The notes under the pieces are model-generated. The model had not been told where the DNA came from, ran no database searches, and saw only the letters and a program-made list of their open reading frames with translations. A DNA stretch of 64,000 bases, taken from Peronospora farinosa (lineage: Eukaryota; Oomycota; Peronosporomycetes; Peronosporales; Peronosporaceae). The translations under genes and the position numbers were made by a program. The stretch is taken from the NCBI GenBank assembly GCA_947646735.1, contig CANTFK010000285.1, positions 91,545 to 155,544 on the forward strand. Reading direction: 5' to 3'. Shown here piece by piece: positions 55,240 through 64,000 of this stretch (position 1 is its first letter; every line of letters starts with the position of its first letter).

Positions 55240-56345
55240 ATGCTCTCTTAGAGATAGACGAAATGTCTGTGGATGAATTACATCAAGTCATGAAGGCTGG
55301 TGATCTATCCGATATGGTGGTCATTCGACCTAACCTCGATCTGAACTCATCCTCGCTTGTCGATGAGACAGTCCTTGAAGATACAAAGGCGGCACTAAGT
55401 GCACGTACTGGGGCATCTATTCTGAAGAACCCTTCAGATCCCTACTATCCTTTAGTTAATAAATTCTAGGACGTGGTGTATCACGATCCACCGTCGGTTC
55501 TACCGCCTGATAGGGGCGTACGTCATGAAATTGACTTGGTTCCTGACACCAAATACTGCGTAACACGGCAGTGTCCTTTACCCAAAGAACAGTGTGACGT
55601 CATATGACGAATTGTTTCGTGCAAAGCACGCGGCGGGCATGATGCGCGAGAGCAAATCTCCGCACTCGACACCCACTTTCTGTCGAATGGTAAGTGGCGT
55701 ATCGTTCATGCTTATAATAAGCTCAATGCAGCCACTATACCTGCACAGACGCCAATAACTAGAAAGGATGTTCTTTGAAACAATATGGTAGGTTGTACCA
55801 TGTACAGTGCGCTCGACTTAGTCGATGATTATTACCAATTGATCATGCGAGCTAGCCATATTCCGCTCACTGCTGTTAGTACTCCGAGCGGTATGTTCTG
55901 AAAGTGGTTGGTGATGCCCCAGGGGCTATCTAATGCTCCGGCTACGTTTAACCGTTTGGTGACGCAATTGTTTTGACCACATCGAAGTTATTCACAGACG
56001 TACTTTGATGACATTTTTGTCCATAGTCGAGCTGAAAATGGGCTGTCAGATATTGAGAACCATATTGTTCATTACGAGCTGTGTTCGAGTGCATGCGCAC
56101 TAATAAACTATATGCTAATGCATCGAAGTGCATCTTCGCGGCCGAAGAGATTCCCTTTCTAGGGTGATTCATTGGAAAACGGGGCCTAAGAGCGGATCCC
56201 GCCAAGGTCAAAGCCATAGTCGATTGGCCTGTTCCACAGTCTCAGAAGGACTTGCGTAAATGGTTTGGCCTTGCCAATTACTTACACAAGTACAGCGAGA
56301 ATTACGCTGATATGGCTCGGCCATTATCCAATCTCCTTATAAGGA
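55221..56345 (+). pseudogene. Gypsy reverse transcriptase (broken)
   Basis: The RT is readable in one main frame with at least five stops. Visible motifs: LPPDRGVRHEIDL, SPHSTPTF, SALDLVDDYYQLIM, PQGLSNAPATFNRLV, the catalytic box YFDDIFVHS and WPVPQSQKDLRKW. Stops include one in place of Trp before KWLVMPQG, and TGA in place of a likely Arg CGA codon before PHRS. Confidence 0.85.
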
Positions 56346-56346
56346 T

Positions 56347-57807
56347 GTGAATTGGTGTTGGTATGCCGAACACGAGGATGCTATTCAAGCGGTGAAGGAT
56401 AGCCTTTTTCATGATCCTATTTTGGCTTTGCCAGACCCTGATCGACCGTTTAGCGTCGTCTGTGACGCGTCGGATTTTGCCATTGGCAGTGCTCTGTTAC
56501 AAACAGATGATGAAGGCCGTGAGCGCGTAATCGCTTTTGAATCTCGCCAGCTGAAAGCTGCAGAGAAGAACCATTTAGTTCATGACAAAGAGCTACTTGC
56601 GATGAAGTATGCTCTGGTCAAATTCAGAGTTCATCTGCTGGACTCAAAGCCTTTTGTGATCTATACCGATCATGCGTCTTTACGCACTGCGACTCAGTCG
56701 CCGCATCTCTCGCAGAGAATGGCCAGATGGCTGTCATTCTTTGCCGAATATAAATTCGAGGTGAAATATAAGCCGGGCAAGCAAAATGCTTTGGCTGATG
56801 CGTTGTCACGAAGACCTGATTATGAGCTTGCTCATGTGACGACGTTGTCGTCTTCGATTACCGATCTCATTCGTACGGCGTATGCTAAAGACGATCATTG
56901 TGTAGCACTGCTACAGGCTCTTGTCAGTGATGAGTGTAAAGACTCGGACATTAGATTGTCGGCACGATTACGTGCGAGCCTCCATCGATATTCTATCGAT
57001 CAGGGGCTGTTGTACTATCGCACGGATGTGGCGGATCCTCCGCGTATTGTGGTACCTCACGACGAGGACCTGAAGTATCGTATCCTCTATGAGGTACATG
57101 ACACCGCCATAGGTGGTCATTTGGGCCGTGAAAAGACCTATGGGGCAGTATGCCAAAGTAATTGGTGGCCCAAATTATATAAATGGGTGAGCATATATGT
57201 GCGTACGTGTGAAACGTGTCAACGGGTGAAACACTCACCCCATTCGGCAGCGCCGATGGCTAGTTTGCCTATTCCCACTGGGTGCTGGGAGTCCATTAGT
57301 ATGGACTTTGTTTTTGGCCTACCGAAAGATTCTTATGGAAATACAGGTATTGTGGTCTTTGTTGACCGCTTAAGCAAGATGGCTCACTTAGCGGCTATGC
57401 CAGACCCAATCGATGGTGTGGGTACAGCGGAGCTGTTTATCGATCGATTTTTCGCCAACATGGCTTGCCAGTGGCAATTGTTTCTCGTGATCCTCGTTTT
57501 ACGTGTAAGTTTTGGAATTCCTTTAAGGTGCTGGGCACACGTGTGGACATGTCCACAGCGGATCATCCGCAGACCGATGGTCAAACCGAACGCGCAAATC
57601 GCGTTGTTGAAGATATCCTCCGCAGCGTTTGCTGAAACCCCTAAGCGATGGAGCTCTATGCTCCCTGTAGTTAAGTTTGCACTCAATAACTCCGTGCACG
57701 CCTCTACCTGCTACACTCCGTTCTATGTGACACCCACGCGTTCCGTTAACGCTACCACCGAGTGGTTCAGGGTTTGGTGGGGGAGAGGTTGCCGATCGGC
57801 TTGCTGA
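56347..57807 (+). pseudogene. Gypsy RNase H and integrase
   Basis: RNase H starts with CDASDFAIGSALLQ and includes HDKELLAMKYAL and YTDHASLR. The integrase HHCC zinc finger (HDTAIGGHLGR...CETCQRVK) and the first catalytic Asp (SMDFVFGLP) are intact. A frameshift near 57480 disrupts the second Asp region, and the third catalytic Glu region is read in another frame. The element cannot make a working integrase. Confidence 0.88.
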
Positions 57808-57835
57808 TGTCAGCCCTAATACTATTAAGAAACAG

Positions 57836-58300
57836 GTGAACGCGTTTCTCGCAACGCGACTAAATGTCTTACGACATGTGCAAGACGCAATGGCTGATAG
57901 TCAAGACGAACAGAAGGAATATGCGGATGCTAAAGGCAGAAGTTGTATTGATTATTATGAGGTCGGAGACCAAGTATTACTTAGTGCTAAAAACCTACCT
58001 ACAGTTGTAGTGTCTGCCGTCTTTGAGACAAAATTGCGTCCGCGCTTTATCGGACCCTTTACGGTCATTGCCAAGAAAGGCTTAGCGTATACGCTTAATT
58101 TGCCGCGCAAATTGCGTACACATCCCGTGTTATACGTCGGCATGCTGAAACCATATCGAGATCCGTCCCAAATAGGAGCTAAGGCGCTCGCGCCGAGTTC
58201 ATCGGCATTGCCTCGGGGCGGATCATCTGCACTAACAGGTCAAGCTGACCCTGCACTCAGGTTCGGTTCTCTTCCAGTGACTCAAGACGGGAGTTCATAG
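57836..58300 (+). pseudogene. Integrase C-terminal (GPY/F) region
   Basis: ADAKGRSCIDYYEVGDQVLL followed by LRPRFIGPFTVIAKKG, the GPF box typical of Gypsy integrases, then HPVLYVGMLKPYRDP. Confidence 0.8.
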
Positions 58301-59422
58301 ACTGCATATCCTCACGGAGGGACCGCACCTCTTGAACAAGCTCGGCATGAGCTTGTGCTGATACACCGGCCTCCTCCGGCTTTGCTTGATGGACAGGGGA
58401 ACCTTCAGTTCCATGTTGAACGTCTGTTGCAGAAACGTCGCCGCCATGGTCAAAACCAGTATCTGGTGAAGTGGCGGGGATATCCGGACTCGTGGAACTC
58501 ATGGGAGTTCGAGGTTCCCCTTCGGCAGGACTGCCCATACGCCGCGGACGTTTTTGAGCGTCGTGCGCAGAGTCAGCCTGTTGGCGCTGACGCTTCTCAC
58601 CAGTAATGGTGAGGGTAGGCGGGTTAGCGGCCTCGGCCTGTCGTGGACTCGCGGTTACAGGGATAGCCGAAACATTGGGATGTTGGGTAGCAGACGCATA
58701 ATGCGCTCGTTGAGACTTCAACTTTTCTCGGGCCTTCAGCTTAGCGTAAAGGTAACGCATTTTCGCTCGAGTCGAACATCCTCCACGTCGGCACTTTCCC
58801 TTAGGGCCCACAGATGCTTAAACGTCGCGCATAATGCACCCAGAAGCTAAAAGCCGTGTCTTCTTCTTCCTCAATTTCCCCTGTGAACAGGGATGGGAAT
58901 GCCCTTGATGGGAGGGACTGGTGCACCGCGCACTTGCCCGTTGAGGCGTGCCAAGTATTGGCTTTGCGTAGTAATATGAGGTTCCAGATATCGTTGTCGG
59001 AGTGCCGTTCGCGCTGCAACATCCTCGGGTGAAATGGCCTCAGGTCCAATGGCCCAGCCAGAAAGAGAATGCCCGATGCCTCCTTTAGGCGTTCTTCCAC
59101 TGTAGGTGGTTTGAACCTATACTGTCGGTGGTCCTGAAATCTCGCCATATTCTACGTTCGGCGTTTGGCTCCTTCCTCTTGTTCGGTGGCCCTGAAGTCT
59201 CGCCATATTACTCGTTCGTCGTTTGGCGCCTTCCTTTTGGTCGGTGGTCTGCTGTTGCTGCTCGTCAAGTGGGTTAGTAACCGTCACCGTTGATGATACG
59301 TCAGGCGGTTCACGTAACGCTGTTAGCACATCTGCAGCACCACGTTCAGGGAACGGATTCGGTGCATGACTAGTGTCATCTTCACCCGTAAGGGTGGTTA
59401 AGAGGGACCCATCGGGTCCCAC
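58257..59422 (-). CDS. Antisense ORF at the 3' end of the Gypsy element
   Basis: Three adjoining minus-strand frames (59422-59117, 59148-58801, 58811-58257) look like one protein of ~370 residues split by small shifts. It starts MGPDGSLLTTLTGEDD and has a Gln-rich linker. The central block TVEERLKEASGILFLAGPLDL ends in an acidic EEEEDTAF stretch. Next is a Cys/Gly/Lys-rich patch (KGKCRRGGC), then a C-terminal coiled coil (VQEVRSLREDMQSMNSRLESL). The last part overlaps the chromodomain on the other strand. The amino-acid composition looks protein-like, and I recall similar sequences annotated as hypothetical proteins in Phytophthora, but this could not be checked. Function unknown. Confidence 0.5.
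58355..58606 (+). pseudogene. Chromodomain at the pol C-terminus
   Basis: HVERLLQKRRRHGQNQYLVKWRGYPDSWNSWEFE is a classic chromodomain, which targets insertion to methylated-histone chromatin in chromoviruses. It is separated from the integrase by a stop/frameshift. It overlaps an antisense ORF. Confidence 0.88.
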
Positions 59423-59613
59423 AAATACGGTGTCACTTTCGTAATTAACCGCTTCGTCAAGGTCGCTTTCAATGAGGGTCCGTAGAGTCTGTCACTCAGT
59501 TCCAGGAGGCGTCATGTTATGTGCCGTGAACAAATCGTAAGGTTTAAACGTTTGCTAAAGCACTACCTCAAAGAGGGAAGATGTCGGATGACATTCTATG
59601 GGAACGTCAGGCT

Positions 59614-59625
59614 GGTGAGAGAGAG
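59614..59625 (+). other. Polypurine tract of the Gypsy element
   Basis: GGTGAGAGAGAG directly before the TGTAACGGGG start of the 3' LTR, the normal place of the plus-strand primer. Confidence 0.75.
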
Positions 59626-59789
59626 TGTAACGGGGTTACACGACGGTTGTAGCGTTATTCTAAACGTTTACGGTTGAAGTCCCCTTAAATTACATATAAT
59701 GCATTTTGATACTTCTCTTTAGAGAGGTGTAAAGTATAAGCGTTAAAGATACGGTATTCGGTAATACCGTATCTAATCGATTAGGATTC
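59626..59789 (+). mobile_element. 3' LTR of the Gypsy element, 5' segment
   Basis: Begins TGTAACGGGGTTACACG right after the polypurine tract. It is interrupted at 59789 by the inserted solo LTR and continues at 61199 (ATTCGATAAATTG...), where the insertion's ATTC duplication lies. Confidence 0.75.
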
Positions 59790-61198
59790 TGTGGTGAAGT
59801 GGATTCTTAAACAACGTATGAGATCCACAAACACACACAGCGCCGGACTGCCGACTTACGGAGGGGGTACCTCGATACCGTGTCGTGTCAACCTTGGGTC
59901 TCACCTTGTGTACCCGTCGGCTTGGCTGGTCTTGCTCCTCGGTTGACGTAGAAGACTTAAACTTGGTCTTTGTATAAGACTTGGACTTGGTGGTCCCCGA
60001 TTGGATATACTTCACTTGGGACCGGGTTTCTTGGGCTCAATCGACTTAGTCGAGAGCGATGCACCTGGTACTAGGTACCCCTTTGGTGGCTGACTGTTCT
60101 TGGTCCTTGGACCCCTTTGTGTTCTTCCCCGTAGGGAAACCGCTTCCTGTAGCGGGTCGTAGAGTCTTGACACTTACTTGACACCTCAGAACAACTATCC
60201 TGAGGTTCAACTTGCGTAGCTGTCTAACACCTGCTGACGTCGGGGGGCCAAAAGATATCCCGCCCGGAAGAGGTGCAGCGACGTAGAAGCTAAGAGGAGG
60301 CGTTCGGAGCTGCCACGTGTAAAGCAAATTCGAGTGTGTTTATTTATCTTATTCTCTGATTGCTTTTCTTACCTAACCCTAACCTTTGGATCTGGATGGT
60401 ACCACGTGTTAACTTGTGGAAGAACCACTGGGTCTTTTAGGACATGGGACTCGTACCGGCTCTGCACTTTAAGAAAGCCTTGTACCTTCTATAGCTTGAA
60501 GGTCCATCTGTCACCTAGGGTCCACCAGTCACCTGGGCCAACCTGTCACCTAAGGTCCACCTGTTGTCTGGGGTCCACCTATTGTCTGGGGTCCACCTGT
60601 CACATGAGGCCCACCAGTCACCTGGGGTCCACCGGTCACCTGGGTCCACCGGTCACCTGGGTCCACCGGTCACCTGGGTCCACCGGTCACCTGGGTCCAC
60701 CGGTCACCTAGGGTTATCGGTCAGCTAGGTCCACCTGTCGCCTGGGTCCACCTGTCACCTGGGTCCACCTGTCACCTAGGGTCACCAGCCACCTGGGTCC
60801 ACCTGTCACCTAGGGTTCACCTGTCACCTGGGGTCCACCTGAAACCTGGGGTCCACCTGTTGTCTAGGGTCCACCTGTTGTCTGGGGTCCGCCTGTTGTC
60901 TAGGGTCCACCTGTCACATGAGGCCCACCGACAACTGGGTCCACCGGTCACCTGGGTCCACCAGTCACCTGGGTCCACCTGTCACCTGGGGTCAACCTAA
61001 GCTGCCCTAGCAGCACTGTTCCTTTGGTCTGTAGTGTAGGACATCCTAGTACCTTCTCCGAACTCGAGACCTTGGACCAATTCGGGGCCCTGGTCACTCC
61101 CTGTAACTCATTCAAGAGAGTGTCCGCGAATTTCACGCCAGTTATAATTTACACGCCAGTTATTGTAATAACTACCCAACTCTCTGGCACTTTCCACA
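59790..61198. mobile_element. Solo LTR, TGTGG...CCACA family, copy 3 (inverted)
   Basis: 1409 bp from TGTGGTGAAGTGG to CACTTTCCACA, flanked by the 4-bp duplication ATTC (59786-59789 and 61199-61202). It is the inverted counterpart of copy 1: the order of unique block, double CCCTAA-like motif (60372-60384) and minisatellite (60490-61000) is reversed. It sits inside the 3' LTR of the Gypsy element. No internal domain, hence a solo LTR. Confidence 0.82.
60490..61000. repeat. 17-bp minisatellite inside LTR copy 3
   Basis: Tandem, partly degenerate CCACCGGTCACCTGGGT units; the most regular part is 60620-60710. Confidence 0.9.
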
Positions 61199-61242
61199 AT
61201 TCGATAAATTGATAACGCTGTACTTAGTACATCATACACAGA
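61199..61242 (+). mobile_element. 3' LTR of the Gypsy element, distal segment
   Basis: Starts with the ATTC duplication and continues the interrupted LTR until another LTR fragment starts with TGTGG at 61243. Confidence 0.45.
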
Positions 61243-61985
61243 TGTGGTGGAGTGGGTTCTCAAATCATATGATGAGACCCCAAACCACCCACTGTGCCGG
61301 ACTGCCGACTGTCGGAGGGGGTACCCCGATGCCGCGTATGGACTGTGGTGGAGTGGGATTCGCAAAATTGCTGATGCGATCCCAACTCTCCACTGGCGCC
61401 CGGACGACCGACTAACGGAGGGAATACCCCGATTCCGTGTATAAAGCCTTCCTCACCTTGTGTACCCGTCGGTAGGGCGGGTTGCTCTCTTCTCGGTGAA
61501 CTCGAGTCGATGTTGATCCTAATTGGGTAAGGGATAGGGGGTTTGGTTATCTTGCGGAAATCTTCACAAGATAAACAAACCGAGTACTTGGTGTGATCTT
61601 CCCAATCGATCACGGTTATCTAATAAAGCGAAGCTTGAATCTTCTGACCACTTGAGCAGAACCTTCTGACCACTTGATCCGTCCTGCACTTGCTTCGCCT
61701 TGCCCTACGTGTTTTATCTGCGTCCGATAGTAGTTGAGTTGTATTGAGAGTTCTTGCAATCCCTGGCCAAACAATCCAGGGATATGACTTGCGTAGTGTG
61801 TAGGCTTCCTCGAGACGTCCGGTGGCCAAAGAATCCATCCCGGAAGAGAAGTCGACACGTGTATTCGAAGTAAAATTGAACTATGTTTAGTGTTAACCAA
61901 TCAAAACTCGAAACCTACAATTCTGCCTATCTGTAGTCCAGGATCTATCACCACGTGTCACCCTTTAAGAAAAATTCAGATCTCG
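61243..61985. mobile_element. Nested degenerate LTR fragments of the same broad family
   Basis: Two LTR starts (TGTGGTGGAGTGGG) at 61243 and 61344, each followed by the GCCGGACTGCCGAC or GACGACCGACTAAC block, a GGAGGG...ACCCCGAT stretch and, in the second, CCTTGTGTACCCGTCGG. They are diverged from copies 1-3. The right ends are unclear. Confidence 0.6.
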
Positions 61986-62024
61986 ATATGTGGTCCACCC
62001 CAATTGCCTTTGCCATCCCGATCC

Positions 62025-62345
62025 ATCCGCGATCTTGCCTTATCCTTGGATCGCGATCCGAATCAGATCGCGTTCAGCCTCGGATCGCGGTTCTGAGTCG
62101 GATCGCGCTCAGTCTTGGATTGCGGTTCTGATTCGGATCGCGGTTCTGAGCCGAATCGCCCTCAGCCTTGGATCGCGTTCAGCCTCGGATCGCGGTTCTG
62201 AGTCGGATTGCGCTCAGCCTTGGATCGCGTTCAGCCTCGGATCGCGGTTCTGAGTCGGATCGCGGTTCTGAGTCGGATCGCGCTCTGAGTCGGATCGCTC
62301 TCTGAGTCGGACCGCGCTCAGCCTTGGATTGCGACCGATCCTGGG
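62025..62345. repeat. Minisatellite of GGATCGCG-type units
   Basis: About 20 degenerate ~16-18-bp units alternating GGATCGCGTTCAGCCTC and GGATCGCGGTTCTGAGTC. Part of another decayed LTR. Confidence 0.85.
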
Positions 62346-62394
62346 TGTGTGGTCCACATAACTTGGATCGCGATCTCCACTCCACGAAATTTGT

Positions 62395-63025
62395 TTAGCC
62401 GCTCTTCCACAGGACCTTCTCTCACCTTGTGTACCCGTCTGCTGGCGGGTTGCACTCTTCGGAAGACTTGGTGGAGATGTAGATGTCTGCCTTGAGGGAG
62501 GTAGACCTGGGGGCCTCGAGTGGATATGCTTCACTCGGTGGGCCGGTAGGTGGCCACTCGATCGACCTTGTCGAGAGTGGGCTTAGAGCCAAATTCTTCA
62601 GGGAGCTTGTCGTCCCTGGCCTTTTCCTTCTTGTTTCAGGGGTATTAACCATCTGACCTTTCCTTTGCTCCCGGACCGTGAGGTGAGGGAGACCGCTTCC
62701 GATCGCGGGTCTTGGGGGGTGTTGCTACTCGAACGAGCTCACAGGCCAAATATATCCTGGAGCTCTATTCGCACTTGAACTTCGCTTCACAACTGTCTTC
62801 GACGGGGGCCCAAAATATATCCCTTCCCGGAACAGTGAGTAGCTTAGAGCAAGTTCTTGGGTGACGGAGTCGTGCCACGTGGGGTTCAGCTCGCACTTGA
62901 GTCTAACCACACGTCTGTTTTCAACGGGGGGGGGGGGGCAAATATATCCCTTCCCCGGAACAGGCGTGTGGCCAGACGCGAGTAGTATTTAATATAGTCC
63001 TATCCTTTTAACTCCTTTACTCTAT
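62395..63025. mobile_element. Diverged LTR relic with internal duplication
   Basis: Keeps the LTR block order (CTTGTGTACCCGTCTG, GATATGCTTCACTCGG, GACCGCTTCCGATCGCGGG). A ~110-bp duplication carries the GGGCCCAAAATATATCCC block twice (near 62807 and 62923), the second with a G13-14 run. Confidence 0.55.
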
Positions 63026-63074
63026 CCTTGCCTGACGCTCTGAGTCCTTGCGTCGACTAGTCTGATCCTTGTAT

Positions 63075-63260
63075 TAATTGGTAAGGAGTGGCTGAACCAC
63101 GAGGGGCTGAGGTCAACCGACGAGGGATCCAGGTCGGCCGATGAGGGACCCAGGTCTACCAACAAGGGACCGAATTCTACCAACGAGGGGCCGAGGTCGA
63201 CCGATGAGGGACCCAGGTCTACCGATGAGGGATCTGTTCGACCAATGATGGACCGGATCG
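63075..63260. repeat. Minisatellite with GACCGATGAGGGACCCAGGT units
   Basis: Seven to eight ~30-bp degenerate units (variants of GGTCGACCGATGAGGGACCC and TCTACCAACGAGGG). Confidence 0.8.
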
Positions 63261-63299
63261 ACCAATAAGGGCCATTATCGACTCCCTTCGGTACCGGTT

Positions 63300-63496
63300 T
63301 AACAGTACCCTGGTAATGACCACTCCTTTGTTTGTCTTTCAAATTCTCAGCCAACGGTTGCTTCACTCCGAGGTTCCCTTTATCTTCGGTCCCTTCTCTC
63401 TGGTGCGTGGTCCCTTTTCCCTAGTCGACGGCCCCTTGTCCCTTCAATCCAACTGGCCCCTGGGTTCTTCACAATTTAGGAAACCACTTCACCACA
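63300..63496. mobile_element. LTR end fragment
   Basis: Ends CCACTTCACCACA at 63496, the same terminus as LTR copies 1 and 2, so a further truncated family member in the same orientation as those. Confidence 0.45.
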
Positions 63497-64000
63497 CAGA
63501 TGTTTAGACGATACGTCATCCAATAGCAAAGTCTGCATATTATAATCGCTGTTATAGTAATTAATCTAGTGTAGAGTACTTGGAGTAGGACTATTCATAA
63601 AGGCTTAAAGCGTAAATAAATTAATTCTCATTTTAAAGTTTAAGATCGCAAGTCGTTCTGACTTGTTCTCTTGTGCACTTCGTGCGGTGGTTCTCTGAAC
63701 CTCTAAGCTTTTAGCTTGTTCTTGCGCTCTGTGCGTAGGTTCTCTGAGCCTTAAGATTATTGCTTGCTGACTAGAAGTCTCTCTCCTCGTTCCTTAAAAA
63801 AGGGTGACTTTATGTCGTTTAATTAGTACCTTAGAACTAAGTAGCTTTTAGCCTTAACTCTAAATAGTTCTCTAGAACTAAGAGGCTTCCAGCCTAAAGT
63901 CTTTCTCTGGCAAAAGAGCTGTGCAGCTCCGCAACATAATATAATTAACTATCTAATAAAGCCAATCTGTTATAACCTATGTTAGCTATATTAAACTACA
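63497..64000. other. Unassigned repeat-rich end of window
   Basis: No gene. Contains several repeated short motifs (GGTTCTCTGA at 63689 and 63738, TTAGCTTG, CTCTAGAACTAAG) and imperfect hairpins such as AAGCTTTTAGCTTG; possibly the LTR or leader of another retroelement cut by the window edge. Confidence 0.35.

Larger units (their letters stand above)
53517..59625 (+). mobile_element. Truncated Ty3/Gypsy chromodomain element (internal region)
   Basis: Plus-strand internal region of a Gypsy element: gag C-terminus, zinc knuckle, protease, repeat-bearing spacer, RT, RNase H, integrase, chromodomain, antisense ORF, polypurine tract. Its 5' LTR and early gag are missing, cut off at the LTR 53516 boundary; its 3' LTR starts at 59626. 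Many stops and frameshifts show it is defective. Confidence 0.85.

Noticed and set aside
60490..61000. CRISPR-like regular repeats
   Set aside because: Units are contiguous, degenerate and without unique spacers: a minisatellite in an LTR of a eukaryote.
52528..61198. Pairing of LTR copies 2 and 3 as the ends of the chromodomain Gypsy element
   Set aside because: They are in opposite orientation, and the Gypsy element has a different LTR (TGTAACGGGG) right after its polypurine tract.

Overview
The window looks like a contig from an oomycete nuclear genome, probably Peronosporales (Phytophthora or a downy mildew). The evidence is: plasma-membrane P-type H+-ATPases with the very large extra loop known from oomycete PMA genes; oomycete core promoters (Inr plus FPR) upstream of several genes; a pentafunctional AROM protein; a secreted GH19 chitinase; a degenerate RxLR/EER-type secreted protein; short introns of 66-122 bp; and a large block of decayed Ty3/Gypsy elements. 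The exact species is inference and cannot be settled here.

Layout. 1-14,580: three almost identical H+-ATPase genes (one cut by the window edge, two intact), copies 2 and 3 facing away from each other as a ~3.6-kb inverted repeat around a 1.4-kb spacer; a LINE relic lies between copies 1 and 2. 14,960-22,260: a FAR1/MULE-derived DNA-binding protein and ALG13 start 27 bp apart in opposite directions, followed by the five-domain shikimate-pathway protein AROM, whose last domain is joined through one intron. 22,437-30,312: APH-1 (gamma-secretase subunit), an O-GlcNAc transferase, the signal peptidase SEC11 (five exons) and an RsuA/RluB-type pseudouridine synthase (four exons). 30,526-42,521: a mucin-like single-pass membrane protein, a CENP-B/pogo-type domesticated transposase that has lost catalytic residues, condensin SMC4 (with one frameshift) and UBA3, the catalytic NEDD8 E1 subunit. 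44,554-49,201: a secreted chitinase, two decayed transporter/channel genes (choline-transporter-like and Slo-like) and an effector-like gene with no ATG.

49,475-64,000 is repeat territory: two solo LTRs of a TGTGG...CCACA family with 4-bp target duplications, one LTR attached to a minus-strand gag, a truncated chromodomain-bearing Gypsy element with an antisense ORF, and several diverged LTR relics with minisatellites.

The single-copy genes are ordinary housekeeping genes packed closely and in alternating orientation (ER glycosylation, secretion, ubiquitin-like conjugation, chromosome condensation, aromatic amino acid synthesis); they do not form one pathway. The most unusual items are the H+-ATPase palindrome with homogenised coding regions but diverged promoters, the catalytically dead pogo-like protein with an insertion in its DDE domain, the start-less EER protein with a C-terminal membrane segment, and the antisense ORF that overlaps the chromodomain of the Gypsy element. 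I did not find a clearly new multi-gene system.
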